A stretch of DNA of 64,000 bases from Sipunculus nudus. Its lineage: Eukaryota > Annelida > Sipuncula > Golfingiida > Sipunculidae. A program made the position numbers and the translations under genes. The notes under the pieces were generated by a model, which was not told where the DNA came from, made no database searches, and saw nothing but the letters and a program-made list of their open reading frames with translations. The stretch spans positions 39,952,401 through 40,016,400 of the forward strand of contig CM049317.1 of the NCBI GenBank assembly GCA_026874595.1, written 5' to 3'. Each line of letters opens with the position of its first letter. Position 1 is the stretch's first letter. Positions 1 through 10,676 of this stretch are shown here, one piece after another.

Positions 1-1737
1 AATGTTGAACCATGTCTAAAAAAAATTTAAAATATTCTTGACATTTGGTCATATAGGAATCTTAGCGTACTTGGAAAAATCACAATACTGAAAACATATG
101 GTTTATCACAATTAACATATCTACTTTCAGTACTGCCTGCTCCAGATAAACAATTTCTTAATAGGCTTGAAAAGTTAATGTTCAAATTCATCTGGTCAAA
201 TAAAATTGACATAATAAATGAAAAACATTAATAGCACCATATAAATCTGGAGGTTTAAAAATGATAGATATACAAACATTTATAGTAAGTCTCAAGATAT
301 CTTGGGTCAAAAGGCTATTAGAAAAGAATCCTAATTCTGAATGGAGAAAATATGTAGTCACAATGGTCAAAGGAGGGTCATTTCTGTTTAAAGGTAATCT
401 GACCGTGAAAGACCTATTCCTGTATTTTAATCATACCAACCTATTTTGGAAAGAGGTTTTTCAGTCCTGGTGTTCATTTAATTTCACTCCGCCAGATACA
501 GAGAATGATATCATCAATCAACCAATTTGGCTGAATTCACATATCAGGGTTGATAACAAACCCATTTTCTACAAACACTGGTATGAAGCAGGTATTACCA
601 AGTTAGGTGATCTACTTGTAATTGACAGGAAAGGAAACAGATTCATCAGATATGATGATTTGCAACATATAGTAGACACAAACATTAACATTTTGCAATA
701 TATTGGGGTACTGAATGCTATCCCTCAGAAGTGGAAAGAGATCATTATAAGCAGTGATGGCTCATATAGTGATAACAGTAAAGTGATTCAGCTATTAAAA
801 TTCAATAAAATATCAAAAGTGGTGTACAGGGACCTAATTAAATCGGTTTTTGCTGAACCAAGGGTCGCTTGTAACAAATGGGCAAGAGATTTAAATATAT
901 CTGCAGAGGTCAACCAAATTTTTGAATCCTTCACAGAAATACTAAAGTTGACAACCTCAAATGACTTAAGAATGTTTCAGTTTTCTTCATTACAAAGGAT
1001 TTTGTCTACTGATAGGTTTTTATATTTAATTAAAATCAAAGACTCTGATCTCTGTACATTTTGCCAAAACCATTCTGAATCACTTGTACATTTGTTTTGG
1101 AAATGCCAGATTTCTCAAGAATTTTGGGCAGACATAAATTTATGGCTGACACGTATGTTAAACAAATCCACTTTTAATAAAGAATTTAAGACAGTGATTT
1201 TGGGTAAAAATAATGAAAATGTGTTAAACTTGGTGTTAGTAATTCTTAAGCGATATATGTATGCATGTAGATGCAAAGAAACAAATCCCAGATATACTGA
1301 AGCAATCCAGCAAGTAAAGAAAATATGTTATTTGGAAAAATGTATTGCACAGCAAAATAATTGTTTAGAAAGACATAACGAAAAATGGAAGGGGTTTTCC
1401 TTCCACTGGTGATTATTAGTGGTTGTTTATATCTAGGTATCAAACTTTGAAAGACAGATCAAGAGTGAATGTTAATTGACATGTGTATTAATTATGAGGA
1501 TTCTTTATGTGTGTGTGTCCTTTTCTTTTCTCTTGATATATTGGAACTTGCTGTAAAGCAGTAAATGTTAAGAAAGCTATCGTTTACTTTAAATGTTTAT
1601 ATAACTCCGTACAACATTCCGTGCGGGTCAAATACAGACTGATTGGTTTGTAATTGTCATCATATTTGTCTTTTTTGTACTTTGTCATGTATTGTATATG
1701 TTTTCGTCTTTGTAAAAAAAAAAAAAAAAAAAAAAAA
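1..1737 (+). mobile_element. 3' end of an L1/Tx1-like non-LTR retrotransposon with poly(A)
   Basis: An RT C-terminal region is visible: SVLGKITILKTYGLSQLTYL and FKFIWSNK in frame 2 upstream of about 220, then SGGLKMID onward in frame 3. The 261-1412 segment is uninterrupted and carries a zf-RVT-type zinc knuckle, CTFCQNHSESLVHLFWKC (C-x2-C-x8-H-x4-C). A one-base loss in an A run near 219-223 breaks the frame, so this copy is dead there. After the stop at 1410 comes a ~300 bp 3' UTR and a run of 24 A (1714-1737). The element is cut by the window edge on the left. It sits in a family D repeat; a copy of that repeat without it is at 27351-27380. Confidence 0.9.
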
Positions 1738-2515
1738 CTTGAATTATCAACATCTGAGGATAATTAATGTGTGAGATTTAAGAATTTGGCCCAGGGGTTT
1801 TTGAGAAGAAGATCTTTGTAGCCCCTGAGCTAAAATGGGCTGTTATGACATATGACTAAATTCAGCTTCCCATAACTTAGCCAAAAGTTACTGAAAAGAG
1901 ACCATTTGAACAAACTTCAGAAAGCACTACCCTAGGATCATTTCTGTGCGATATTAAACATTTTGGTTATATGGTTTCAGAGAAGAAGTTTTTTGTAGAC
2001 CTCAGTGTGATACAGGCACTGATGACCCTGTACAAAAAAGGCCAATGCAGGTGGCGCCACCAATACCTAAATTTCAGATATGACCTTTGTGACCAACATT
2101 GGCATAAAATTAGGTGATGATAGCTACAGCCGTTTCTGAGATTTAAATTTTAATATGCTTTTTTGCACAGTTAACAAAGTTCAACCTCCTGTATCTCGGC
2201 CAAAAATCTCCAAACTGGAACCATTCGAACAATTTTGAGAAAGATTGTTTTAGGGATCATTTCTGTGAAATATTAGACAATTTGGCTGGACAGTTTTCAG
2301 AGAAGAAGATTTTTAAAGCTTTTTTAGCTTTTTCCCTGTAAAATCTAAGAAAATGCAGTTAGAAAAAAAAAAAATCCGATATAGTTTTTTGGATGACTGA
2401 TTTTTTGCAAAAATATTGGTGATGCTAGCTCCTGCCATTTTTGAGACAGCTATGGTTAATGTACAGACGACGCATGACGCCGCACCATTGCATAAGCTCA
2501 CAGGTTCGCTAAAAA
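1738..2515 (+). repeat. Family D element, 3' part
   Basis: This is collinear with 27367-29138, 50040-50612 and 6660-7125. It carries one ggtggcgccacc palindrome near 2051 and ends with cataagctcacaggttcgct followed by A's. The string CACAGGTTCGC at the end is the inverse of GCGAACCTGTG in the family D 5' end (4454, 47849), which is the basis for pairing this tail with that head. No protein is encoded. The poly(A) stretch near 2364-2373 is the uninterrupted equivalent of the site where a family C element is inserted at 27977. Confidence 0.7.
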
Positions 2516-2925
2516 GACCTCGAGTGATATATTAGGACCCAACTCTTTCAGGATTTAGTCATCGTTTCCGGAATTTCTTCTACTTTATTTGCATTGTCGA
2601 CATTCACACAGCGCGTCGTTACTTTCAGTTCCCAACAAATTTAATGTGCATCCACCGACATGCAGACACTGCAGAGATTACATGATTTAGGGAAAGTGTA
2701 CAGCAGAGGAAAATACCATAATAATTAGAGATGAACTGGCGCGCAACTTTTGAGTCCCCTTTCACACCGCCAAAACTTGTGAATGCGCGTCTTCTGATTC
2801 AAATTTATTCTGTGTTGTCTGCATTGAAAATACCCTGCAGGTGCCCCCCATGATCATGAGACCAACAGTAGTCTGAACATGCAGATGATGTCTGTAATGC
2901 AGTTAAATAAGGGAACAAGCTTTTA
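2516..2925. repeat. Duplicated ~410 bp segment of unknown nature (copy 1)
   Basis: It is highly similar to 37804-38225: both contain gtttccggaatttcttctac, gtcgacaa/attcacacagcgcg, cgtcgttactttcagttccc and cagcagaggaaaataccata. It is richer in CpG than the flanks. No open frame is shared by both copies, so it looks like a duplicated non-coding piece or an old captured exon. In both places it adjoins a family A or D boundary. Confidence 0.6.
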
Positions 2926-3881
2926 ACAAGTGACGCATGGGTCATGACACTCAGCCGACTGACATGTTGACAATATGTCCTTGCACAGACAACTGATTAA
3001 GATAATGTATGTGGCATCATTGTTCATGTATATTAGCTTAATTTCATCAAGACCCATAAGCACAACAAATTTGATGACAATCCAACCAGCCTTTCCTGAG
3101 GGATCTGGCAATTTGTCTGTATTTTGCATTATTTCTGAGGTGCTCAAACATACCCCAAAACTCTGAGAATATAGGTCACTGTGACCCAATTTCAGGTTTC
3201 TGGGGAGAACTTTTGAGGAACTCTCAAGATATCAAGTTAGAAGATTCTGGGCCCCATGGTTATGATTTGTGTCCTCCTTCGGTATCAAATTTTCAATTAT
3301 TCTGAGGGGTGCTTATAAGCCCCATAGCTCAGAAAATATGGGTAAGAGAGATCTTAATTCACTTTCCAAGGAGACTTTTCACAGATCTCCCTGGATGTCA
3401 AGTTTGATGATTCTAGGACCAATGGTTACAATCTGAGCCCTGTTCAGGGACGACCGCATCTTTGAAGGTCTCATAAATAGAGAAAAAAAAAGGTATTCAA
3501 ATTTTTTAAAAATTTAGTTGGTGCCACCAGTCCGCAAAAACTGATGAAACACTCCATGATGAATATGCATGCAAAGAATCAGGGTGATCAATGCAATAGT
3601 TGTTCAGATAATGGAGCTTTTGTGTCAAATGTTTAGTTATTCTGGGAGGTACTTCTAAAAACCCATAGCTCCGAGGATATAGGTAACAGAGACCTAACTT
3701 CAGGTTTCCATGGAGTTTTTTGTGGACCTCCCAGGATGTCAATAAAGAAGATTCCAGGTCAAATAGTTATGATTTGTGCCCTGTTAACGGACAGATGGCC
3801 GGATGGTCCGACGGCAGGACAGACAACGGACACAGGGTGATCGCTGTAGCTCAGATGACTTACAGTCAACTGAGCTAAAAA
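2926..3881 (+). mobile_element. Family A Helentron-like element beside CCT5 exon
   Basis: The 5' end ACAAGTGACGCATGGGTCA carries the family A 5' palindrome (consensus GACCCATGGGTC, here decayed at one base), followed by the subterminal motif ctcagccgac. The body has imperfect ~330 bp repeats with a decayed ggtggcgccacc motif. Near the 3' end is a GGAC/GACA-rich microsatellite (3784-3836). The 3' hairpin is 3847-3877 (arms TAGCTCAGATGACT and AGTCAACTGAGCTA) followed by A's. No open frame of note. Non-autonomous. Confidence 0.75.
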
Positions 3882-3900
3882 CTTACATTAAACCACTCAC

Positions 3901-4081
3901 CATTTGTGCTCTTTTGTAAACAGTCAATACCCAGACGTGGGTTACTGTCTTTGACCTGTGATGATTTAACTTCTGCTAGGGTATGTATTGCCGGCAAGCC
4001 AGAATTCTCTGCCAGTGCCAACGGTATACTCTCCAAAGCTTCAGAGAAAGCTCGCACAGCATACTGCTCCAATGTGGAGAT
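3901..4081 (-). CDS. CCT5: CCT5 exon, C-terminal equatorial domain (60 codons + 1 nt)
   Basis: The reverse strand encodes [20 protein letters not shown], then LALAENSG and [11 protein letters not shown]. This is the C-terminal equatorial domain of CCT5. The acceptor is acatctcag before ATC; the donor is AATG/gtgagt, giving 181 nt and phase 1, as expected if the next exon completes a Gly or Asp codon. The exon opens with Ile-Ser where other CCT5 proteins, as I remember them, have Cys-Pro. The 3' hairpin of a family A element ends about 20 bp past the donor, and the acceptor side is part of a 62-bp tandem duplication. The final exon (about 40 residues) was not found in 1-3900. Confidence 0.94.
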
Positions 4082-4180
4082 CTGAGATGTAAAAAAATAA
4101 GGAGATTTAAAACATGGGCAGTATACTGCAATGGTGTAGACATGAGATGTCAAAAAATTAAGGAGATTGAGCATGGACAG
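4057..4180 (+). repeat. 62-bp tandem duplication across the CCT5 3' splice site
   Basis: Positions 4057-4118 and 4119-4180 align with a few mismatches and small indels. Both run from cag-atactgc through gagatgt, an A-rich stretch, taaggagatt and catgg to cag. The left copy contains the first ~25 coding bases of the exon plus its acceptor and polypyrimidine tract. The right copy lies further upstream in the intron (gene sense) and has a similar tract. Confidence 0.85.
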
Positions 4181-4230
4181 CAGGGCCATATTAAAAAAAA
4201 AATTTGTTTCCTGTTCACAGGGTGAGCTAA

Positions 4231-4453
4231 ACAAGGGACCCATGGGTCACTGTGCTCAGCTGAAGCTGACCTTGAAGGTAACAAGTGGCCCATGGGCCAT
4301 GATGCTCAGCTGAATTCAAGGAACTTTGAACAAGACCAAAAAGACTGCCAGAGTGCAAAGAAATCATGAATTTTGTGAATAGTCCTTAGAAATGGGTTAC
4401 AGTGGGCTTTTTGACAGATGACCACTTCATTTGAAGGTCTCATAAATAGAAAA
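4231..4453 (+). mobile_element. Two staggered family A 5' ends (fragments)
   Basis: One 5' end, acaagggacccatgggtcac, begins at 4231. A second, acaagtggcccatgggccat, begins 50 bp further at 4281. Both carry the 5' palindrome (GACCCATGGGTC and GGCCCATGGGCC) and gctcagctga. They are cut off by the family D head at 4454. The same arrangement (head, gaagt/ctgacc, aaggta) begins at 62161. Confidence 0.65.
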
Positions 4454-7125
4454 ACAAGGCCTACAGGCCTAATGCGAACCTGTGCATTGGGAAATACACA
4501 AGGTATAATGCTTCAATGCTGGACCATTACTTCCCATGTATATGAACAATGCAGGTACTAAAAATTTTGAATAAGAAACAATTACACAAACATCACTGCT
4601 GAAATTCTGGCATGGGTGCACACAACACAACTAGGGACCCATGGGTCTCAACGCTCAGCAGAATTTGTCTATAAGGATATTTTTAAAGAAATTTTTCAGA
4701 ATGACAGTCCTGTGACCTTAACCAATGACCTTGTGACCAAAAAATCTTAGAACTTAATATCCTTGAACTTGCAGCATTAGGATTATTGTAACAATCTTTT
4801 AAAAAGTGACCTTGACCTCTGACCAGATAACCTATAATTCTACAGGTTTCCTTACTTTAGGCAAGTAAGCCATGTGTGAACGTTGGGAAGTTCAGGATGA
4901 AAAGTTTGATTTACAGTGCATCCACAATCTTTTTAAAGATGTGGCTCCTGTGACCTTCAACTTAGATCGCTGGACCCTGGTAATCAAAATGAATTTACTT
5001 ATGTGGTTGGTCATTATTAAATCAAGTTTGAAGCCAGTTTTTATTTTTAGTAAATAAATAGAAAAATATTTGTTAAAATAGAAAAATACAGTCGGCGCCA
5101 CCATGTTTCAGGAACTGACAAAACTAGTCATGGTCAATATTCAAGGCAAGATTCATTACAAACCATGCATTAATTATCAAGATATTGGAGGTTTTCTTAC
5201 TCTTCTGGGGGGTACTTTCAAGCCCCGTAGCTCAAAGGATATAGGTCGCAGTGATCTAATTTCAGGTTTTCAAGGAGATTTTTTATTGACCTCCCTGGAT
5301 TATCACTCAGAAGTTTCTAGGACCAGCTGTTACGATTAGTGCCCTGCTAATGGACGGCCAGATATCCATATGGACGACGGACAAAGCGCCATTCCTACAC
5401 CTCAGTTGACTTACAGTCAGCTGAGCTAAAAATGATTGTAGCTTGCACCACCAGTCTTGTATACAACAAAGCTATAAGAGATATATACATATGCTCAAGT
5501 TCAGACTGATATATCAAACCCCTCCTGAGTGATAAGCAGGGACACACTGTGCAAAAATTATTGTAGGTGGCACCACCAGTCTTGTATACGACAAAGCTAT
5601 TCGATAGGTATAAATATGCCCAATTTCAGGATGATATATCAAATCCCTTTATAGAAATAAGCAGGCACAAAAGTCACACATTGTGCAAAAGCAATTGTAG
5701 GTTGTGACACCTGTCTTGTGAACGAGAAACCCATCAAAGACGCATAGACAGGTCAAAATATCAGGCCAATACATCAAACTTACCTTAAGTCTGATGCATG
5801 GGGCTGACCAAGCTTAGGTGAGAAAGGCAGTTACCCCGAGTGAACTGTGACAAATTTGCTTGCTCAGGCTACTGCACTGAGTGAACTCATGACCTGCACC
5901 TGGCTGGACTGGGTGAACTTTTGACCTGTACCTGGCTGCACTGAGTGAACTCTTGACCTGTTGCCTAATCTGACACAGTTGGCAGTCTGTCAAAGCTATA
6001 AATAGACTGGCTCCACATGCAGCCCTGAGAGACATGACACCCATGAGGTGATCACATGGTGCCCATAAAGTGTTCACATGTCACCCGTGAGGTGATCACA
6101 TGACTTGTGCTTGGCTGCACTGATTGAATTCTTGACCTATATCTGGCTGCACTGAATGAACTCTTAATCTTTTGCCAAATCTTAATCAGTTGGCAGTTTC
6201 TCAACCTATTTAAAGATACAGACACAATCTTGGCCTGTTGGTAAATCTGTTTACACATACTGAAAGACTTTGGCTAAAATGCATTTTTCAAGCTGACATA
6301 TTCATAAACTTTTTATCAAAATATCATGAATAATAAAAGATGCAGTCCTTTCATTGTTACAGGTCCAATAATTCTGCCAAAAATCATTCAAGTAAACTTT
6401 AACAAAGGCCACCTACAAATAATTTTTGTGCAAAATTACAGAAGTTATAATTGAAACAATAATTTTGTAGAAGAACAGTTTTACAGTCCTCAGTTTGAAA
6501 TAGACATAATAATGGCCATAAGACCAACATAAGCTTTTCTGATATGATTGAAAGAACCATGATCTGGGATAATTCTTTTGAAAAATTGAACGATTCAAAT
6601 TGACAGTTTCATCATAAACATTTTAAGCTGAGAGAGGCTAAAATTATGAGGTTTTTGCCCATAAAAAAAACAGGTCAATGTAGGTGGCACCACAAAATCT
6701 GCAACTTCAAATATGAGCCATGTGACCAACATTTGCACAAAACGTGGTAATCCAAGCTTCTGTCATATCTGAGATTCCTATGTCAGTATGCTTACTTGGC
6801 CAAATGACTGTTCAAATTCATGTTACTCCAATAAAATTCATCAAATGCAAACCATTTGAACAAACTTGTGAGGGCTTGCCTCTGGGATCATATCTGTAAA
6901 ATATTGAACAATTTGGCTGGACCATTTATGAGAAGAAGACTTTTAAAGGTTTTTCAGCTTTTTCCCTATAAAATCTAAGTAAATGCAGATAGCAAAAAAA
7001 TAAGCTGAATCCCACAACATTTGATATGTGACAGATTATTGCATAAAATCTGGGGATGGTAGCTCCTGCTACTTCTGGGAAATTATGGGTTAATGTACAG
7101 ATGACCAATGACCCCGTACAAAAAA
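4454..7125 (+). mobile_element. Family D element interrupted by a family A insertion
   Basis: The 5' end reads ACAAGGCCTACAGGCC (hairpin arms GGCCT and AGGCC), then aatgcgaacctgtgca. The head stops at 4629 after gcacacaacacaa, where an A element is inserted (4630-5431). The body then continues with ~110-180 bp repeats based on a ggtggcaccacc motif and on cctggctgcactgagtgaac. The D tail region (6660-7120) is cut by another A 5' end at 7126. No coding capacity seen. Confidence 0.6.
4630..5431 (+). mobile_element. Family A element (actaggg subfamily)
   Basis: The 5' end is actagggacccatgggtc followed by gctcagc. The body contains tgaccttgacctctgacc-like repeats and a decayed cggcgccacc palindrome near 5095. 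The 3' hairpin is 5401-5428 (ctcagttgact and agtcagctgag arms) ending in gctaaaaa. The same subfamily begins at 56130. Confidence 0.7.
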
Positions 7126-8460
7126 ACAAGGGACCCATGGGTCACAGCGCTCAGCTGATCATGATTGGACTATAAATGTATCACCGTTGTGATACTATAT
7201 TGAGTAGATAAAGCTTATGAATATCATGGTCATGTTGGGCTTTTATAAAGGAATATAATGTAATATGTGAGTAAATCATAAATGATATAACCTGACTGAT
7301 GGATTAATATGGAGTAAAATATAGTGGCTTATTTTTTATTTATTTGGGAGGGGTAAAAAAAAGCAATTTATTTGAGCAAATATGAATGCAATGACAGTAA
7401 ACTAAGCAGTGGTATAATGATGATAAGGCTATTTGTTGAAGGATCTATAGTGTATGGAAAACTGCAAGATTTCAATTTGACAAATACAAGGTTATGATTA
7501 CTATGCTGATGAGGGGATTAATGAATTTGTGACTGTATTACATGATATCTTGACAAGATCGGTCTTGACAAGGTACATTATTTTGATGCCCCTCACGTCT
7601 ACATATTACACAATATTGACATAACTTCTGGCATGTACATAGGTACCTATGGACAAATGGTCAACAGTACTGAACCACCTGGAAGGTTAAAATCTTAAAA
7701 ATATGATGAAATGTAGATAAGGTTTGAGAGGAAGAGGTAATCTGGGCCATGGTTGGTTGATATGATTGAAGAAAATGTTGCAAATAATATTTGAAATCTG
7801 ACCATGCCTTTCCATTGGTTACCTTTTTGATAACAGTTTACACATTTGTCTGATGAGATCCAATTTATTTGGTAAACCTTTTTTATCAATTTTATGATAT
7901 GTATACAGTTGTGATAACGTCCTCCACTCCACAGGTGCAATGACTTGATTGGGGGGGGGGGGGGGGGGGGGGGTTGCTGTGTTATGATCAGAGTTAAAAC
8001 GCCTCTGTCTCTCTGTAGATATTTTCTTTAATTATTAAATTTTATGCTATAGCCAAAGAACTATTGTTCACAGTGCCAAGGAGCAAAGCCTCAGTGGGAT
8101 GAAGAAGGGGATGGTGAGAGTTACAACACCCTTGCATATACATACAGGATAAGAAATTTAATTCACCAGTGCTTATAAAAAAAAAAGATTATTCACGAAC
8201 ATTAAATATTTAAAACAGGCAGAAAAATGGAGAAACAAAGCAAATCATTTTTTTCCCCATTCTACTGAGCCAAGAAAAAAATAACAATATTAGCATTTAT
8301 TCCTTTTTTTCATTACATAATTTTAATTCAGGTTTACGAATGTTACTATAAATTTACAGTATAACATACATGTGACTGTGAATATTTCAGTTGATTCACA
8401 TTTCTTAATTGCATCAACACTTATAGCTAATGTATCTAGTTTATACTCAGTTTAAACTCA
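7126..8460 (+). repeat. Family A 5' end plus unassigned repeat with poly(G)
   Basis: A family A 5' end (acaagggacccatgggtcac) starts at 7126, and no matching 3' hairpin follows before 9420. The stretch 7700-8000 is similar to 62220-62480 (gaggaagaggtaat, ggccatg-ttggtt-atatgattg). It contains a 23-G run at 7951-7973. No coding region is seen. Confidence 0.5.
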
Positions 8461-8469
8461 GCAACAACA

Positions 8470-9418
8470 GGTACTACAGACAGAGAGAGCATTTGGTATT
8501 ATTAAAACATTTCATAGAAAAAGTAGTCACTTAACAATGAAACAATTATTTTTTTTGTTTGATTGTTTAATTAAACCAATATTGCTGTATGGGTCTGAAT
8601 TATGGGGTTATGAGAGGAGTGAGATTATAGAAAGAGTTCAGTATAAATTTTGTAAATATGTCATGAAATTAAGTTCATCTACATCTAATTTAGCTGTATT
8701 AGGGGAATGTGGTAGATATCCATTGTATGTTAATCAAGTAATCAAATGTATTCAGTACTGGGTTAAATTAATCAGATATTCAGATTCTAGGTACCCAAAG
8801 CACATTTTACAATATGTTGTATAAAATGGATGAAAAGGGAAACATAACATGGGCAACACAAATTAAACATATACTTTTTAGTGCAGGATTTGGATATGTA
8901 TGGATGGCACAAGATGTAGGGGACTCAAATTTATTTATACAAGGATTAAAATTAAGAATAAGGGATATGGTTATGCAAAACTGGTATAGTGATGTTAAGA
9001 AAAGTAGTAAATTTGAACTATAAAGTAGTTTGAAATCAATGATTACTTTAGAAAAATTTCTTATTTGTGTACCAAATAAAAAATATAGACAGGCATTAGC
9101 TCAATTAAGATGCTCAAATCATAACTTGCTAATAGAGAAGTGTAGACACATTAATATGGATAAAGAAGAGAGAGTATGTCAGTATTGTATTAACTATGGT
9201 ATAAATGAGATAGAAGATGAATATCACTTTTTGTTAAGATGTTTAATGTATGATTTAAGAGAAACATATTTGAACAAAACATGTCATAATGCATCAATTG
9301 AAAATTTGTTACATATACTTAAGTCTGACAATAAAATAGAGATTTGTAAATTAGCAGCATACACTTACCATGCCTTAGGAAGAGGGAAGCAACTATTTAG
9401 GTATAAAGTCAGTAATTA
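8470..9418 (+). pseudogene. Non-LTR retrotransposon RT C-terminal pseudogene
   Basis: Three frame pieces form one RT C-terminus. The first (to about 8820) has QTERAFGIIKTF and LIKPILLYGSELWG. The second (about 8814-9020) has GNITWATQIKHILFSAGFGY and MVMQNWYSDV. The third (9024-9419) has YRQALAQLRCSNHNLLIEKC, CQYC and EDEYHFLLRC. The frame shifts near 8820 and a TAA at 9021 replaces what is normally a sense codon, so it is inactive. The left part of the element is missing. No poly(A) is seen; a family B element begins at 9420. The clade is uncertain (jockey/CR1/L2 superfamily). Confidence 0.85.
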
Positions 9419-9589
9419 AACTAGACATTTCTTGGCACCGCAGGTGCTAGAGTATCCCCAGACATAGTAGGCCCCCCCCTTTAAGAATAGACCCCCATTT
9501 TTAGCAGCATATACTGACACTTGGCATATTTATTGTTTCTTCCATCTAACAATCCACCATCTTGTTGAAGATGTTGGTCCTGTGACCTT

Positions 9590-10675
9590 GATCTTTTTAA
9601 AGATGTGTCTTGTGACCTTGACCTTTGACCTCATGACCCCAAAATCAATTCGGGTCTTGATTTTCCAAAGGGACATATGCAAGTCAAGTTTGAAATCTAT
9701 ACATCAATAAAGCAGGAATTATCATCCAGAAACTAATTTTTGGACAGATGGCTCCTGTGACCTTCACCTTTGACCATGTGACCTCAAAATTTATAGTGTT
9801 CTTCCTCTCTTGGCAGGAGAACTATATGTGCAAGATGAAAGATCTGAGATAAAATGTTTGGCTGAAAATGGATCCACATCTTTTTAAAGATGTGTCCTGT
9901 GACCTTGACCTTAGACCTCATGACCCCAAAATCAATTTTGGTCTTGCTTTTCCAATGGGACATATACAAGTCAAGTTTGAAATCCATACATCAATAAAAG
10001 CAGGAATTATCATCCAGAAACTAATTTTTGGACAGATGGCTCCTGTGACCTTCACCTTTGACCTTGTGACCTCAAAACTGATAGGGTTCTTCCTCTCTTG
10101 GTAGGTGAACTATATGTGCAAGATGAAATTTCTGAGATGAAATGTTTGGCTGAAAATGCATCCACAATCTTTTTAAAGATGTGTCCTGTGACCTTGACCT
10201 TTGACCTCATGACCCCAAAATCAATTTGGGTCTTGATTTTCCAATGGGACATATACAAGTCAAGTTTGAAATCCATACATCAATAAAAGCAGGAATTATC
10301 ATCCAGGAACTAATTTTTGGACAGATGGCTCCTGTGACCTTCACCTTTGACCTTGTGACCTCAAAACTGACAGGGGTCTTCCTCTATTGGCAGATGACTC
10401 ATATGTGCAAGATAAAAGGTCTGAGATGAAATGTTTGGCTGAAAATGCATCCACAATCTTTTTAAAGATGTGTCCTGTGACCTTGACCTTTGACCTCATG
10501 ACCCCAAAATCAATTGGAGTCTTGCTTTTTCAATGGGACATATATAAGTCAAGTTTGAAATCAAAACATCAATAAAAGCAGGAATTATCATCCAGAAACT
10601 AATTTTTGGACAGATAGCTCCTGTGGCCTTGACCTTTGACCTTGTGACCCCAAAATTTATATGGATCATCCACTA
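9590..10675 (+). repeat. Family B tandem array, ~288-bp units, about four copies
   Basis: Phase markers gatgtgtcctgtgacc recur at about 9890, 10178 and 10467. Each unit contains cctgtgaccttgacctttga, catacatcaataaaagcagg and cagatggctcctgtgacctt. Short open frames here repeat the same peptides (e.g. KFEIHTSIKAGIIIQ) in every unit and on both strands. That reflects the repeat, not coding selection. Confidence 0.85.
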
Positions 10676-10676
10676 T

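Noticed and set aside
1-3900. Last CCT5 exon (MVRMILKIDDIR region)
   Set aside because: Searched for on the minus strand with degenerate codons in mind and not found; it probably lies left of the window.
3983-4225. 80-codon plus-strand open frame
   Set aside because: It is the shadow of the CCT5 exon on the opposite strand and of the tandem duplication.
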